Source of the DNA: Roridomyces roridus
Taxonomy: Eukaryota > Basidiomycota > Agaricomycetes > Agaricales > Mycenaceae
Direction of reading: 5' to 3'
Assembly: GCA_029378245.1 (NCBI GenBank)
Contig: JARKIF010000010.1
Location: forward strand, 1,736,001 to 1,800,000
DNA: 64,000 nucleotides
Position 1 is the first letter of the stretch. Every line of letters starts with the position of its first letter. Below, piece by piece: positions 1-11,202 of this stretch. Made by a program: the position numbers and the translations under genes. The notes beneath the pieces are model-generated. The model worked only from the letters and a program-made list of their open reading frames with translations. It did no database searches and was not told where the DNA came from.

Positions 1-2100
1 CCAAGAGATCTCGGAGATGTGTCTGCCAGTTGGTGTCAAGCTGGCGGGGAAATGTGTCGTATAGAATAGTTGGGAAGTCGAGGGTGGGTTGCTGGAGTAA
101 AGTGCAAGGTGGAGGAGATACGGTGATAAAGGGGATATGGAGCCTGCCTATTCCAACGAATATGCTGGCACGGGCTGACCGCTTGCTCATGGAGATAAGA
201 CCCGACATGGACTCCCGCGAAGTGCGAAACGCGAAGCATTCCCAAACGGCGCCGCCGGGCTGTCGACCGAGGGGATGGCTGGCTGGCTGGGATGCATGCA
301 GCATAATCCCGGGGCTGTGGTTGGCCATGGGCAGGAATTCCCTTGATCATCCACAAAAGGGAGGGAGGCTGTCAAGTCCAATCTTCCGTCGGGGAAGTCA
401 TAAGCAGGCGCCGGTTTCAGCAGGAGACAAGGTCGCAACCACATCACAGGACAGGACAACTGAAGTTCTGTGGACGAGGCAGGATCTGTGCCGTCTACGT
501 TAGTGATTTCTGATAGGAATATAAAAAAGGAAGAACGCACGTACGAGAAAGTGATATATTGAATCAGGGAAATTCTTGGGGCAAAGAACGCGGGGGGCGA
601 CAGGACAGGACGCTACTTCACCGCGCAGGGCTTGAAATGGAGCGCCCAACGGCGGCGAACTCATAAATCAGAACTCCATGCGGGATTGATAGTTTGCCGC
701 TCACGATGTGCGCTGCACTGAAAAAGCTTTTGTTCTGCGGGCTAGAAATCAGAGGCGCCGCCCCGCACCCCCCAAGTGAAACGCCAGCTCGTTGTCCTTG
801 TTCCAATAAAATCGACGGAATCAAGAAATAAAGATAGAGGCGTTCCTGTGTTGTCTCGTAATTCGAAGGATCCTGGATGATAGAAAAACACGCAAACGTC
901 ACCTGTCCAAAGGATGTAGACAAGAACAATAGCACCCAGGTCTGTGGCCAGGAATCAATCCAGTATCAAAAGTATTCCTTCTGAGATGAAAGATCCATAG
1001 GATGATGAGCTTTCCGTTGCAGCTTGATCTCATCTCCCGAAGAGGCAAGACCGCCTGGAGGTGGTACGGATGTCAGCGCGTCATGGGGCAGTGGGAGCTT
1101 TTCAGGGTTTCTGCACGCGAAGGCCCTATGAGGGCGTCTTGAGATGATTTACATAGAATCTGGTGTTGCCCAGGACACCAGCGAGATGTGACGAGCTAGA
1201 GGAGGAGAGCACACAAAGCATCAATGGGGCGGAGAGACGAAACGAAGTGCATCGGAACAGTGGCCCGGAGCAGAGGGAGTCCAGACCCATGGAGTTGCCC
1301 GGCGTGAGCGGGAGTCTTGAAGCATGGCCACGATTGAAGAAAAAAATAGGGCATGGTGGGTCACGCCACGATGCTTGTTGGGACATGATTGTCAGCGATT
1401 TAACCCCTTTTGGCCCGGCATCTCTTGCGGACTGCCATCGCGCACTCACACCTCAAACAGCCTCTTATCTCGTCCTTCCATAGCCCTGCGGAGTCTTTGA
1501 GGACTGTAACAGATCCTCGGCGCCTTCCGTGACATACGTTGGCGATCTTTTTCGGGGTCAATTTGCTCATCCCGAGTGTATCCTCAGGCTGCCGACATGG
1601 GATCACCTAACGCTCTGGCTCCAGACGTTTCAGGTTTCGATTGTTCAAAATGTGCTCTCGGACCTTTCAAGTCTGGCTTTGTGATCTTTGGCTCCCATCT
1701 CATCCACTCATTGCGCCCGTCAATCTCCATCAATGACTTTATTACGATGTGAGGGCTGGGTGGACCGGTGTGGGACGCAGTCACATTTTTTGTTGGTTGA
1801 TCAATCGCTGCAGGTGGAAGATATAAGGAATGATAGATGGCTCTCATGAAGACCCGCCTCTCTCCTTCCCAGAGGTCAAAACCCGCCTGTGGCAAGGTCA
1901 ATTTCACAGCAGTTCGGAGTCTTCTGCTGCAAACAGAACTATCATGCACGGACAACATAATCCCGTCAGTCGGCCCACGAGTCTTCTCTTCGTTCTGATT
2001 GTATTCTGACGACATGCCCTAGACGCAGCCTCCCTCATCGCCTCCAGTGTGTATGAATAATCTTCTACAGAACGTCATTCACGGAATGCTAGTGGGCTAC
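1..2100. other. no gene recognised
   Basis: Open frames here are short, overlap on both strands and show no family motif or convincing splice structure. I see no repeat or RNA gene in it. Confidence 0.5.
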
Positions 2101-2246
2101 TAATGCGGGGTATCTTCCGGCTCAGGTAAGCAACAGCTTTGCTTGCTTCTTTCCTCCAACCGTCCAATAGGTGCATCCGCAAAGGCTACAATTCGTGAGT
2201 GTACAGCAACCTTTCTGATCTTTCCATGAGCTAATGATACCCCAAG

Positions 2247-2801
2247 CCTCCGCCCACTCCCTTCCTTCACACTGTCTCTCTCCCGGATGTCAATGGCCTC
2301 CCCTACGGCCCTGTAGTCGCACCCCTCCCACCGCGGGATGTATTCCCAGTCGACCTAACCAGCGCAATCGACTTCCACCATCTATCCCGCAGCGTCGAGG
2401 ACTACCTCATCCCAGCGCAAACGCCCATCTACATCCGCCCTACAACGGGCGGTCCCTACCTCTTCCAGCTGAACACCGGCCCCAGCGCCCGCCGCGTGTT
2501 CTCCATCCTGCACGATCTGCAGACCCTCATCGGCACGCCGTTGTCCTTGCATGACTTTCGTGCCGGTCTGAGCCTCAAGCTCAGTGCTCAGCGGGCTGTG
2601 CGGCAGTATTTCGTCGACCGGACCAGGAGTGGGGTGCACCTTGAGGGCGCGCGCGTGTGGCGCAGCTTCCTTAAAGGCAGGGACCTGGTGGATGGGCCCG
2701 TTGGTACTGATTTGTTGAGGGGACATATCTTCATGTGGGGGTTCACGCAGGATAATGAAGGGAATTGGATTATTCATGTGGATTTGCCGCGTGTGCTCTA
2801 G
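2247..2801 (+). CDS. hypothetical protein, 3-prime exon
   Basis: The last exon of a protein I do not recognise. The frame stays open from a CCCCAAG acceptor (AG at 2245-2246) to TAG at 2799-2801, about 184 residues. It reads as a real soluble protein: a Pro-rich start, then segments such as IDFHHLSRSVEDYLIP, LFQLNTGPSARRVFSIL and LRGHIFMWGFTQDNEGNW, with codon use biased to C in third positions. Upstream, GT/AG pairs near 2126-2172 and 2196-2246 suggest one or two short 5-prime exons after the ATG at 2103. I could not make their phases agree with this exon, so the start is unresolved. No domain is assigned. It may be a partial or decayed gene. Confidence 0.5.
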   Translation, partial: PPPTPFLHTVSLPDVNGLPYGPVVAPLPPRDVFPVDLTSAIDFHHLSRSVEDYLIPAQTPIYIRPTTGGPYLFQLNTGPSARRVFSILHDLQTLIGTPLSLHDFRAGLSLKLSAQRAVRQYFVDRTRSGVHLEGARVWRSFLKGRDLVDGPVGTDLLRGHIFMWGFTQDNEGNWIIHVDLPRVL

Positions 2802-4190
2802 AGCGAGCTCGCGGGGTGGCCTCTGGAACTATGTGAGCTAGTCTCTCCGTATTTATTTCCGGGTTTCCTTACACTACGGTACCGTGTACTTAATGGGTGT
2901 TACTTACTCGCCCGATTGTTTATCATATGCAATTTCTGTCTCCAGGGCTGGTCTTTTCGCATCAGAAGATGTGGTTATTAAGAATGGAGTTACTTCAAAA
3001 ATACCGGGGACCAGCTCCAGGATTCTCATGGGCTGCCGGAACAGTCCGATCGTAACTATGTGGTGCTCTGGCGGAGCTATGCCGGACCACGCAAGTTATA
3101 ATCAATCAGTACATGGACGGCGAAGCCCGCTGAAAGGCGATGTACTCTTGTGCGTAGTTAGATATACATTGCAACTTTTTGCAAGCAAGTTAGGCCGCCG
3201 GCTCGGCATTCCAGCGGAAACCGGCTGGAAATCTTGATTGCCGTCGATGTGTGGTCGTCATCATCACTGATACAAAACCCGATCGCTGGTCGGATATATC
3301 CGGGTTGAGTCTTGAAAACGTGGTTGCATTTTTTGAACATCAACTTTCCTCGATTTGAAACTGGAATGTGAGCCACAAATGTAGTATACAGCCTCCCGAT
3401 GGGCGTCTCACACACAGGAGCAGTTGGTTGGTCACGGTTTCCAAAGTTCTTGCTGATCCTTGAGACCTTCGTTCGATTCGAGGCACTGCCGTGGATCGAC
3501 AACGTCGGTTTTTTTTGTTTCCAGTTCTCGGTGGGTGGCAATCGCTAAGTCGTCCTTTGGCTCTACCAGACAGTCCACGCGCAAATCGTCTGCGGGATTC
3601 ACAGGACGTCCCATCTGTAAAGATGTGATAATCTTGCCGTGCCGAGCTGACGCCGGACCACCCAAAGGTTATGATTCCTCAACGCATTGACGGCACGAGC
3701 GCGGCAGGTCCATGGCAAAGGGCTGGGTGGTTGAAAGTCACGGTACTTACTGATGACCGGACATGAACATCTGAACGGACTGAGAAAAACTCGAAACAGG
3801 CAGGATGATATGACATGACTATTTCAGCGCCCCGACTCGAGCGAGGAGGGCCTGTGAGGAAACGACTAGTAATTTTCGGCTCCATCAAATGCTTCTGTGT
3901 GCCCACTGGTGAAAACCCAAGTTCATTCCCCATCCCACCTGTACATGCCCAAACTCGAATCCGACTAACCCTCGCTCTCGAATGCGCGGCAGTGACGATC
4001 CTCACCTTTTTCTCCCTCCTCGCCGCCCTCGCTGGAGTCAGATATCTCTTCGTTTGGCCTTTTTACTGGTGTCAAACGGTGTCGAATATCCCTCTCCGTT
4101 AGAGCGATATCCTCGGTCGCTGTCCTCAAAGTGACAGCGGGGTGCGGGGGCCTGGTTTCCTCTTCACCCCCGCCATCAGTGCATCAGACT
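2802..4190. other. no gene; one T-arm-like repeat unit
   Basis: No convincing coding region. It holds a GTTCGATTC motif (3471-3479) followed by a T8 run at 3509-3516, matching the dispersed T-arm-like family described for 12.2-15.7 kb. Confidence 0.4.
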
Positions 4191-4203
4191 TTTAACAGTT
4201 GGA

Positions 4204-4227
4204 TTGTCAGGTCGTACGACCTGACAA
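4204..4227. repeat. 24-bp perfect palindrome
   Basis: The two 12-nt arms (TTGTCAGGTCGT and its complement) meet at 4215/4216 without a spacer. The arm sequence CCTGACAAC recurs just downstream (about 4267 and 4453). This resembles a symmetric protein-binding site or the end of a transposon rather than part of a gene. Confidence 0.75.
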
Positions 4228-4509
4228 CCTCTGCTAAAACGCGACAACCGGCAGATTTCCGGCAACCTGACAACCCTATAAGGCCACAACCTCCCCTGTT
4301 CGATTTTATTTCTTCCAACATCGCTCTGGATTTTTGACCCATTGAATAAAATGCAGATACGTGACTTTAAAGGTATTCTGAGTTCTTCCAGGGATTCTGT
4401 TTGCATTTCTGAGCAAGGAAAACCGGGTCTCGGTCATTGTGAGGTCGTCACAGCCTGACAACGGCAAATACCTGGCAATCAAAATGCTAAACACTGATGT
4501 GGAAGGGCC

Positions 4510-5290
4510 TACAGAAACTACCGCACTGCTGCCGCAGCGGTAGTTGCGGTAGTGGTGCGGCACGCAGCTGCGGCAGGTAAATTTGCAGCAAGTGTTGCAT
4601 GTGGTTGAACTCTGCCCTGTGCATGCTGAACTCATGTCTAACTCGCGTATGTAAAGTCGTTGTATCTGGAATCACGAAGAATCCGGAATCGAGCCTGTTT
4701 TGTCTCTTGTTGAGCTCAGATTTATGAAGTTGGAGTCCTCCTTCTCCATGAATCACCTATGCATGTGAATGTACTGTATCTCGAGTCCCCACGAACGCAA
4801 AATCGAACACAGATCATTCATTTTTCAACTCTACTTACATACTGAAATTCGGTCCAGTGCGGCACCTTGCGGTCAGGTGCGGCAAAGTAACACTGACAGT
4901 GCGGTAGCTGAACCAAAAAGCTGCGGCAACTTTCTGGAAGTTGCGGCAAATCGGTAACTGCCGCACCGCAGTGCGGTACCCAAGCGGCGTGACAGTGCGG
5001 CAGTGTGACCCCGCAGCAGCAGCTGTAAACTGCCGCACTTCGCTCTAATTTTCACTCTCGAGACATGGACACCATTGAATAGGTGGTTTGTTCTCCTGCA
5101 ACATACCGTTGACCGTTTCCGAGTGCCAAAGTTCAAACATGAGATACATCAATTTTAAGTAAATGTGTCAAACAAAGCTGCAGCTGTTTCCGAGCTGTTA
5201 ACCGTGTCGGGGCACTGAAATAATGGATTTTGTGGTTGTTTCGACAAAGCTTACGCTCGTATCATCATTTGCGGCAGTTATGCGGCACCT
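4510..5290. repeat. TGCGGCA/TGCGGTA motif cluster (left)
   Basis: Two dense groups (about 4520-4580 and 4855-5040) and a tail near 5270-5290 repeat the 7-mers TGCGGCA and TGCGGTA, in both orientations, at irregular spacing. This is not a simple tandem repeat. Such subterminal clusters of one short motif are typical of DNA transposon ends that bind transposase. The matching cluster at 7.5-7.6 kb could be the other end of a roughly 3-kb non-autonomous element; that pairing is inference. Confidence 0.55.
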
Positions 5291-7500
5291 GTTTCCGAGC
5301 AAAAAGGCTGTACGACTCAAGTACGACTCGAAGCCGCTGGCCAATGTCTTGCGAAACTTATTGACGGCGTTGACTCCTGGAACTCCTTCTTATTGCCCAT
5401 TTCATGTGGGTGTGAGGAATGTAATACATAGAGGGTGATGAATACAGAGATCCCGGATGTATTCAGCTTTCAGAAGCAGCACGCAGTGGAATCGCGGAAA
5501 CGTTGGACTTCATCGGAATCAGAATCCGGGGCGAAGTTGAGAATGGGGCGATGGACACGCACCCTTCCGTTGAACGTTCAGACTGTGTTGCTGGGGATCA
5601 GTCCCTATTCAGTGGGCTCAAGAGGGAAGGTTCGACCATCAAAAGGGGAGGTGGAACTTGGCGTAACGCGAGCAGTACTTGCCGCCGATGCTCAGAACGA
5701 TACAGATGAGCGGAGGGGTTGATACAATGATGGACCTGCGCCAGATTATGGATCCGAGTAGATTAATGCGGTTGAAAAGCCTGAAAGAGGATGGAACACG
5801 GACCTAGTTGCCCCAATTCGTCAACTGTCCCCCTTCTCCCCGAGTCGCAACAGGCGGTTACGTGAGGAGGAAAGTTGTTGAATCCCACTTGCGCATTCCA
5901 GGCTATAGTCTTGCGCTCAACCGATGATAAGCAGTGTACTTTTACACGCCGGGAATTTATGAAAACCCGTGTTTCCAGCTTACAAGCAAGTCCCGGGAAC
6001 AGTGAGGCATAACATCAATGTTGAGGGTACATGTCCGCCTCGGGGCAGTGTATTAAACTCAAGGGCTTTGGGAATTAGTTGATGACTGTGTACTACTGCC
6101 CGAGAGTAACCAAGAGGATCAGAAGGGACTGCCCGTCCCACCTACCAACAGAGACAATACTCGAACCGTACTCACCGGGAGTTGAACCCGGGGAGATCAG
6201 ACTATTACGAATGTTGCATTACCCAACCATTCAGGCACGCACGTAGGGGCCGGACGTCAGGAAACATCTGCCGGAGACATATCAGAGATACTGAGAAAGA
6301 GAAGTTCAACAAGCCGCGAGTGCCGACTTCCGGCATCACCGGCTCCAAAGCCAACCGAGACACAATTATCGATGATGAGGCTCGGGCGGGTTGATTACCT
6401 GCCTAGCAAGCCCCCGGCAGACTGGTTGAGGCATCTATGGCAGAAGGGAACCTCCGGCCAGTCTGAGAGGGAAAGAGATAAACCGATGGAGCGTTCTGGA
6501 ACTCCCGGCAGCACGTGAGGATCGACGGCTGACTGAGGCATCAAGCACGCAATCCTGACAAACCGATCAGAAAGAGGAATGAGAGCTATGCCATTGGCCA
6601 GACGAGGCCTTGGCATCATAGATACCATATATATTCTTCAGTCCGCAAAATGTATAAAAGCCATAGCAAAACAGCATGTACAGTAGTAGATTTTACCCCT
6701 CCAATCTGTGAGACCAGTGCGGACAATAAATTGCTCAGAACACAACCTAGAGACCAGAGTTTGACTGAGCCCCGGCTAGTTAGCTTGAGACTGCGCGTTC
6801 GGACACGACGAGCTTGAACCCCCGAGAGTTACCTTTGACGTTGTACCGAGGTTTTGACGGACGAGATGCCTGTCCTACTACCCCGAACACACACACACGA
6901 GCATTGGATTGGTTGAGATTTAGATTTGATTAGTGGTTGAGTTATCTCACTACATTTGATACTACTCGGAGTTTCTATTTCACGGCCGCACCCTAGTGCA
7001 CCGTTTCACCGAGATAAGTACGTGCCGCCAGTAGAGAAAAGAGGTGTTCGCATTCCCCAGATCGAAAAGCTTAGACACGGAGATAGATGAGGAGGTGGCA
7101 GCGCTCGGTGAGTAGCCAGCGGAACGGTGGTCGCGTCGGGGATGGAATGTGATACGCCGGGCAGACCCATGTGGGGGGCAATGGTGGTGGTTCAAGACAA
7201 GGAGCATGTAACAAACAAGGTCACACAACGCGAAAATTGGAATCAGTTCCGAGCCGCTGGCTAGTCTCGGAGGCATTTGTAGTCAGAAGGCATACGGTAG
7301 CTTCCCCACAAACCGTTTGCCCACATTCTTGTGGCCCTGCATCGTTCGAAACAGGCTCGACTTGGTAGTACCCACTTTAGCCGATGTTGATTAAAATTGG
7401 TTTAACTCGCAACCGACATGCTTTTTTCAAACACGGAAACCAGGGAAATACTCCTCAGGTAGTAGGCTACAATTTCAGGCATTCATCTCATTTTAAGTTT
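5291..7500. other. no gene recognised between motif clusters
   Basis: Short frames only, no family motif. Apart from the tRNA-like sequence at 6167-6238 and a short (AC)n run near 6890, nothing stands out. If the flanking TGCGG clusters are ends of one element, this is its interior, and it has no transposase that I can see. Confidence 0.4.
6167..6238 (-). tRNA. degenerate tRNA-like sequence
   Basis: Read on the minus strand, this 72-nt stretch ends in a perfect T-arm: CCGGG stem, TTCAACT loop, CCCGG. It contains a B-box (GTTCAACTC) followed by seven acceptor-like bases and a discriminator. The 5-prime part has a GGTTGGG D-loop-like stretch. The anticodon stem does not pair and the acceptor stem pairs only with wobbles and one mismatch. 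A decayed tRNA or tRNA-derived repeat is more likely than a working gene. A tRNAscan-SE or Infernal score would settle it. Confidence 0.3.
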
Positions 7501-7509
7501 GGTAGTACC

Positions 7510-7635
7510 TTTAAGCAAACTACCGCAGCTGCGACGAAAGCGTGACACTGCGGTAGTGTGACATCAGTGCGGCATCACGCGGTCCAGTGCGGTACCTGCT
7601 GCGGCAGAAGTGCGGCAGTGCGGCAGTTTCTGTAA
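7510..7635. repeat. TGCGGCA/TGCGGTA motif cluster (right)
   Basis: About eight copies of the same 7-mers as the 4.5-5.3 kb cluster, including a terminal run of TGCGGCAG units near 7597-7626. It shares the flanking word CAGTGCGG with the left cluster. Confidence 0.55.
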
Positions 7636-7931
7636 GCCCGATGTGGAATGAGCCAGGGTAGAAGGAATGAGAGCGAATGTTTCCAGAGCTGGTGAGTGGA
7701 CACTGGACAGGCTCTCCATGAAGCCGAAGGTGCTGACTTCAGACAGCTGAGAGACAAGTAAAAAGGTTACCTCCAGAAGGCTTTGCTCGATGTCGCTGTC
7801 GGAGACGATACCCGGCGCGTCTGGGCCGCGAAGCATGTCCTGTGTGGTGGTAGGGTGGTCCCATAAGATACAATGCATTCCCTAAATGCCAATACAAGCC
7901 CTATAATCCCAGAAATCGTCGACATTCAGAG

Positions 7932-8462
7932 TCACGTCTTCAACAACGTGGCATTAGCAAACATGGAAGTGCGGCAATGAGACGAGTCACTCACCTCAAG
8001 AAGAAGATCTTTCCGATCTGCAAACCCCCTTCTTCCTCCGAGTAATCCCTCTTCCAAATCCCTTATGTCCGCCTCCTCCTCCGACTTCAACCCGGACCCT
8101 ACGCCCGGTTGCAACCACCTCAACAACTCAGCTCCCGCAAAGGCCAACACCCCACACACACTGGTAACTTTGACCACGTCGAGCAGCGTGATGGCTCCCA
8201 ACGCCAGAATGACACGGCAAAGCGCCAGCGGGGGTGCATTCGAAATACAGTCCGATGTCGTCGATGTGGATGTGGACGCCTCGTGATGCGCAAGACACCG
8301 TCGGGTGAGTGACAGCAAAACGAGCACGCAGAGTGTGGCGGCGGATACGACGGTGGTGAATTCACGGAGTAGGATGGTGAGTCGTGAGCGTGGTGTGGGT
8401 GTGCAGGCGCTGGCATCCTTGTCCGAGTCGTGACGGTCCACGCTCGAGTTTGCCATGGCCAT
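7932..8462 (-). CDS. hypothetical small multi-pass membrane protein
   Basis: The open frame from ATG at 8462 encodes 176 residues if unspliced. It has a polar Asp/Ser-rich N-terminus, a hydrophobic segment near residues 38-52 (VSAATLCVLVLLSL), two more near 75-110, then an acidic stretch and an RRGFADRKD tail. A 57-nt segment (7938-7994) has a GTGAGT donor, a TGCTAATG branch-like site and an AAG acceptor. Its length is a multiple of three, so splicing gives 157 residues and retention gives 176 with the same TGA. Nothing identifies a family. Compositional coherence and the intron support a real gene. Confidence 0.4.
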   Translation of the reverse strand: MAMANSSVDRHDSDKDASACTPTPRSRLTILLREFTTVVSAATLCVLVLLSLTRRCLAHHEASTSTSTTSDCISNAPPLALCRVILALGAITLLDVVKVTSVCGVLAFAGAELLRWLQPGVGSGLKSEEEADIRDLEEGLLGGRRGFADRKDLLLEVSDSSHCRTSMFANATLLKT

Positions 8463-9246
8463 AGAGGCCCGCGAGCAAGTTGAGTTGGGCTAGGTCCCCG
8501 TTCCCGGTATTTCCTCTACTATATAGCTATCTCCCCGCGAATGCCATTGCCAGCCAGATGACACGTCGGAGCTCGGTGGGTCACTAGGTGGGTAAAATTC
8601 CGATAATGCAGCATGCATGTAGCTTGGCGCGTCGCCAAGAGTTCGGTGGAAGCGTCCGTTTCTCGGGAACGCCCCGGAGCATTGGTAGAACGCGGGTGCC
8701 AAGCCAGGGTAGTAAGCACGTGGCACGTCAGATATGGCAGGAAAGTCTCGAGGACGATCTCCCAGCGTTGATAAACGTCGTCCAATGACTGACTGGCTCG
8801 TAGTCTGTCATGTCAAGGGACCGTGAGACAACTATAAAGACAGCGTTCAAGGAGCACAGCGGGGTCGCAAGTCGAGCCCTTAGGCAATGGCGGGGATGGC
8901 AGGAAATCTTCAGCCAATTCCAGCCGGTGGCTCGAGATAAGAAGGTCGCCGAGTAAAGAGCCGTCAAGCAAGGGAAAGCATCAAGAGGCTATCAGAGATG
9001 TGAGCAGCCCGTCCCCAATCCCGTTCAGGATCCGTTCCGTTGTTCCAAATGTAGACATTGAAGGCGACGAGACATGAATGATGATAGTACGACCACACAG
9101 AAGATGCCGGATGCAGCTCGTGAAGGATTAGTCTACTTGTTATTATAAATCTTCTTCCCCTTGACGCTCTTGCACTGAATAGCCAACAAGCCAACGAGGG
9201 AGATGCACGCCTTGGCGACCGGACAAACTCCTCCGCTTGACGATGC
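8463..9246. other. no gene recognised
   Basis: Presumably the promoter region of the membrane-protein gene on the minus strand, plus spacer. A TATATAG stretch lies near 8520, upstream of that gene. Confidence 0.35.
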
Positions 9247-9486
9247 CTATTGAGATCCAGCCGGACGAATCGGTTCCAGAGGGAAGGGAACCTCGAGAGG
9301 GCCAAGGATCGCCAGGCTCGACAGACGTGGCCCGTGGGTGAGTAAAATGGGTGTGATTTGTTCCTCGCAAAGGGTGTCGGAGCGCTGTTTGATCAGGTAT
9401 ACGGGGTCGTATTTGTCCTCTGACTGGAATATTTGGGTACTCAGGATCTCCAGACGTTCGCGAAACTCGTGTGCATTCATGGCCAT
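9247..9486 (-). CDS. hypothetical small protein or exon
   Basis: From ATG at 9486 the minus frame runs 79 residues to a stop at 9247. The middle part looks protein-like (FRERLEILSTQIF, YDPVYLIKQRSDTLCEEQI), but there is no recognisable domain. The frame continues upstream of the chosen ATG, so this may be an exon of a longer or decayed gene. Low confidence. Confidence 0.25.
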   Translation of the reverse strand: MAMNAHEFRERLEILSTQIFQSEDKYDPVYLIKQRSDTLCEEQITPILLTHGPRLSSLAILGPLEVPFPLEPIRPAGSQ

Positions 9487-9759
9487 GGTGGGCGGAAAAA
9501 AAGTGGAATGTGACGTAGCTTGTTTGGCCATTGATCGGCGCGGGCGGCCGACACCTCTTGCTCCCACTCTCATCATCAACGACTTCATTGTGCTCTGCAA
9601 CCGGATTGACCTGCTCCAAATTTTTAGCAGCCTCAAGCCCTCTTTGACTGTCTTCTTCCGGTGCTGAGTCCTCGGAGTGCTCCCAACCCTCGGTCCTGTA
9701 ACTTTCGCTCACCGCGCCGGTAACCTGCCCATGCGCTATCCGGATCCTTTGTTGACTCT

Positions 9760-9880
9760 GGAGACGAGCACGCAAATGAGGATATATACAGGACGGTGCT
9801 CATCAGTGAATGGAGAGAGACACCCAAGCTCCGTTCGATTCGTGCTTGGGTGGTGTTGGCCTGCACCTGGAGAGGTTTTT
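9760..9880 (+). repeat. T-arm-like repeat unit (family A), single copy
   Basis: Contains, in order, GAGCACGCAAATGAGGATA, GAGAGACACCCAAGC, the core CCGTTCGATTCG (9831-9842), TTGGGTGGT and a T5 run (9876-9880). Every block matches copies in the 12.2-15.7 kb array, so this is a separate copy of the same element about 2.4 kb upstream. Confidence 0.65.
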
Positions 9881-9984
9881 CACTTTTTCTCCCCGAGGCC
9901 GAGCTGACCTCACCGACTCACCCACCTTCTCCCGTTAGGCTCGTCGACCGTGACCTCGTCGCTGCCAAGGGGCATATACTGTAT

Positions 9985-10250
9985 CTGGCTCCTTGGACTT
10001 GACGTTACCGACGATGCCGTCTCGACGATTGAGAGAAGAAGGCGGAAGGCAAGTTGAATGTGCTCGTAAACAATGCCGGTGAGCCTTATTTCTCTTTCAT
10101 CCTGCATTGAATTTTGATAATTCTTCCACAGCGCCTCCAAGCCCAACTCCCCATTGCCAGCAGCCTCTTCGGGCTGATCCGCACGAGTGCCACCTTCCTC
10201 CCTCTCATCCGCGCCGCCCACACGCCGTCCTCCCCATGTGCTGATCTATC
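9985..10250 (+). pseudogene. short-chain dehydrogenase/reductase remnant
   Basis: Two SDR hallmarks survive in different frames. LDVTDDAVSTIE is the stretch before the cofactor loop, and EGKLNVLVNNAG contains the NNAG motif; the two are about 20 nt apart. A GTGAGC...CACAG intron follows, then LFGLIRTSATFLPLIRAA, which matches the helix after the NNAG strand. The catalytic Ser and YxxxK region is absent and the frames do not join. This is a 5-prime/internal fragment of a dead SDR gene. Confidence 0.55.
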
Positions 10251-10394
10251 CGTGATTCTGAATTGGCGTCCAACGGCTCGATGGTCATATTAATGCACCC
10301 CAAAGGTTTCTTGCATGATTTCTTGGTGTACAACAAGGTGGCCAACCTCGGACACGGGACCTCGAGGGTGAGGGAACTCAAGAATCAAGTGAGG

Positions 10395-11060
10395 TTCACG
10401 TCGACTAAGTTGAATGGGTTTAGGTCGGGAAAGGCCGCGGAGATTATTGCTCACAGATTGCTCGTTCAATTCGAGCCCGCGTCAATACCAAGCTCCAGTG
10501 CTCCACGCGTCAGTTTTGATTTTTCTCCGTGCACATCTGGCGTCTACGATAACGCCGGTCCCCCGTGACGTCCTTGCTAAGTGGCAGACTTCTCGTTCTT
10601 GGAGCCCGGGTTACTTATTTAATTGTCCCAGTTCATGCATAAGTATGTATCTTTATCTTTTTTATTTGTATCCGCACTCGGGATGGTGGATTCGACTCCA
10701 GAGTTCAACCAGAGTTGCTTCAGAGCCAAGAGACAGCAATTATGCGAGGGTCATTGACGGATAATTCTATTGAGAAACCCGGGGTGCAGGTAGAATTTAT
10801 GTTCACGTCGACTGGGTTTAGGGCGGGGGAAAACGCCTGAGCAGGGCGCGGAGATTCTTGGTCCTTGGGTGCTTTTGGATCAGGATGGGCGAAGCTGTTG
10901 GATAAGGAAGGATGGGGGCGAGTTTGAGTGGTAGATAGGAATTCGAATGTACAATACAAAATGCAGCTAAATGCAAAGTTGAAGCCAAGCCGTACATATT
11001 GCTCGTTCAATTCGAGCCCGCGCCAATAACGAGCTGCAGTCTTTGTTTTACCTCCCACAG
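10395..11060 (+). repeat. duplicated segment with T-arm-like motifs
   Basis: Two related stretches, 10395-10500 and 10799-11060, share GTTCACGTCGACT, GGCCGCGGAGATT-like words and GCTCGTTCAATTCGAGCCCG. The second copy is interrupted by about 140 extra bases. Each carries a perfect T-arm-like fold around GTTCAATTC (10464-10472 and 11005-11013), with T4 runs 42 and 33 nt downstream. Confidence 0.5.
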
Positions 11061-11202
11061 TCAATCCACAGTTTAAAATTTCATCCGCGCCCAACGAGCG
11101 CTTGACGAGCGCTCATTCCGATTTCTCAGTGACTCGGGATCGGCACAATGCGGCATCAATTGATCAGCACAGCCCCACCGCTTCTTCTCTTACGCCGTCA
11201 TC

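Noticed and set aside
6167..6238. A functional tRNA-Thr or tRNA-Ile gene
   Set aside because: The T-arm is perfect, but the anticodon stem does not form in any register that I tried.
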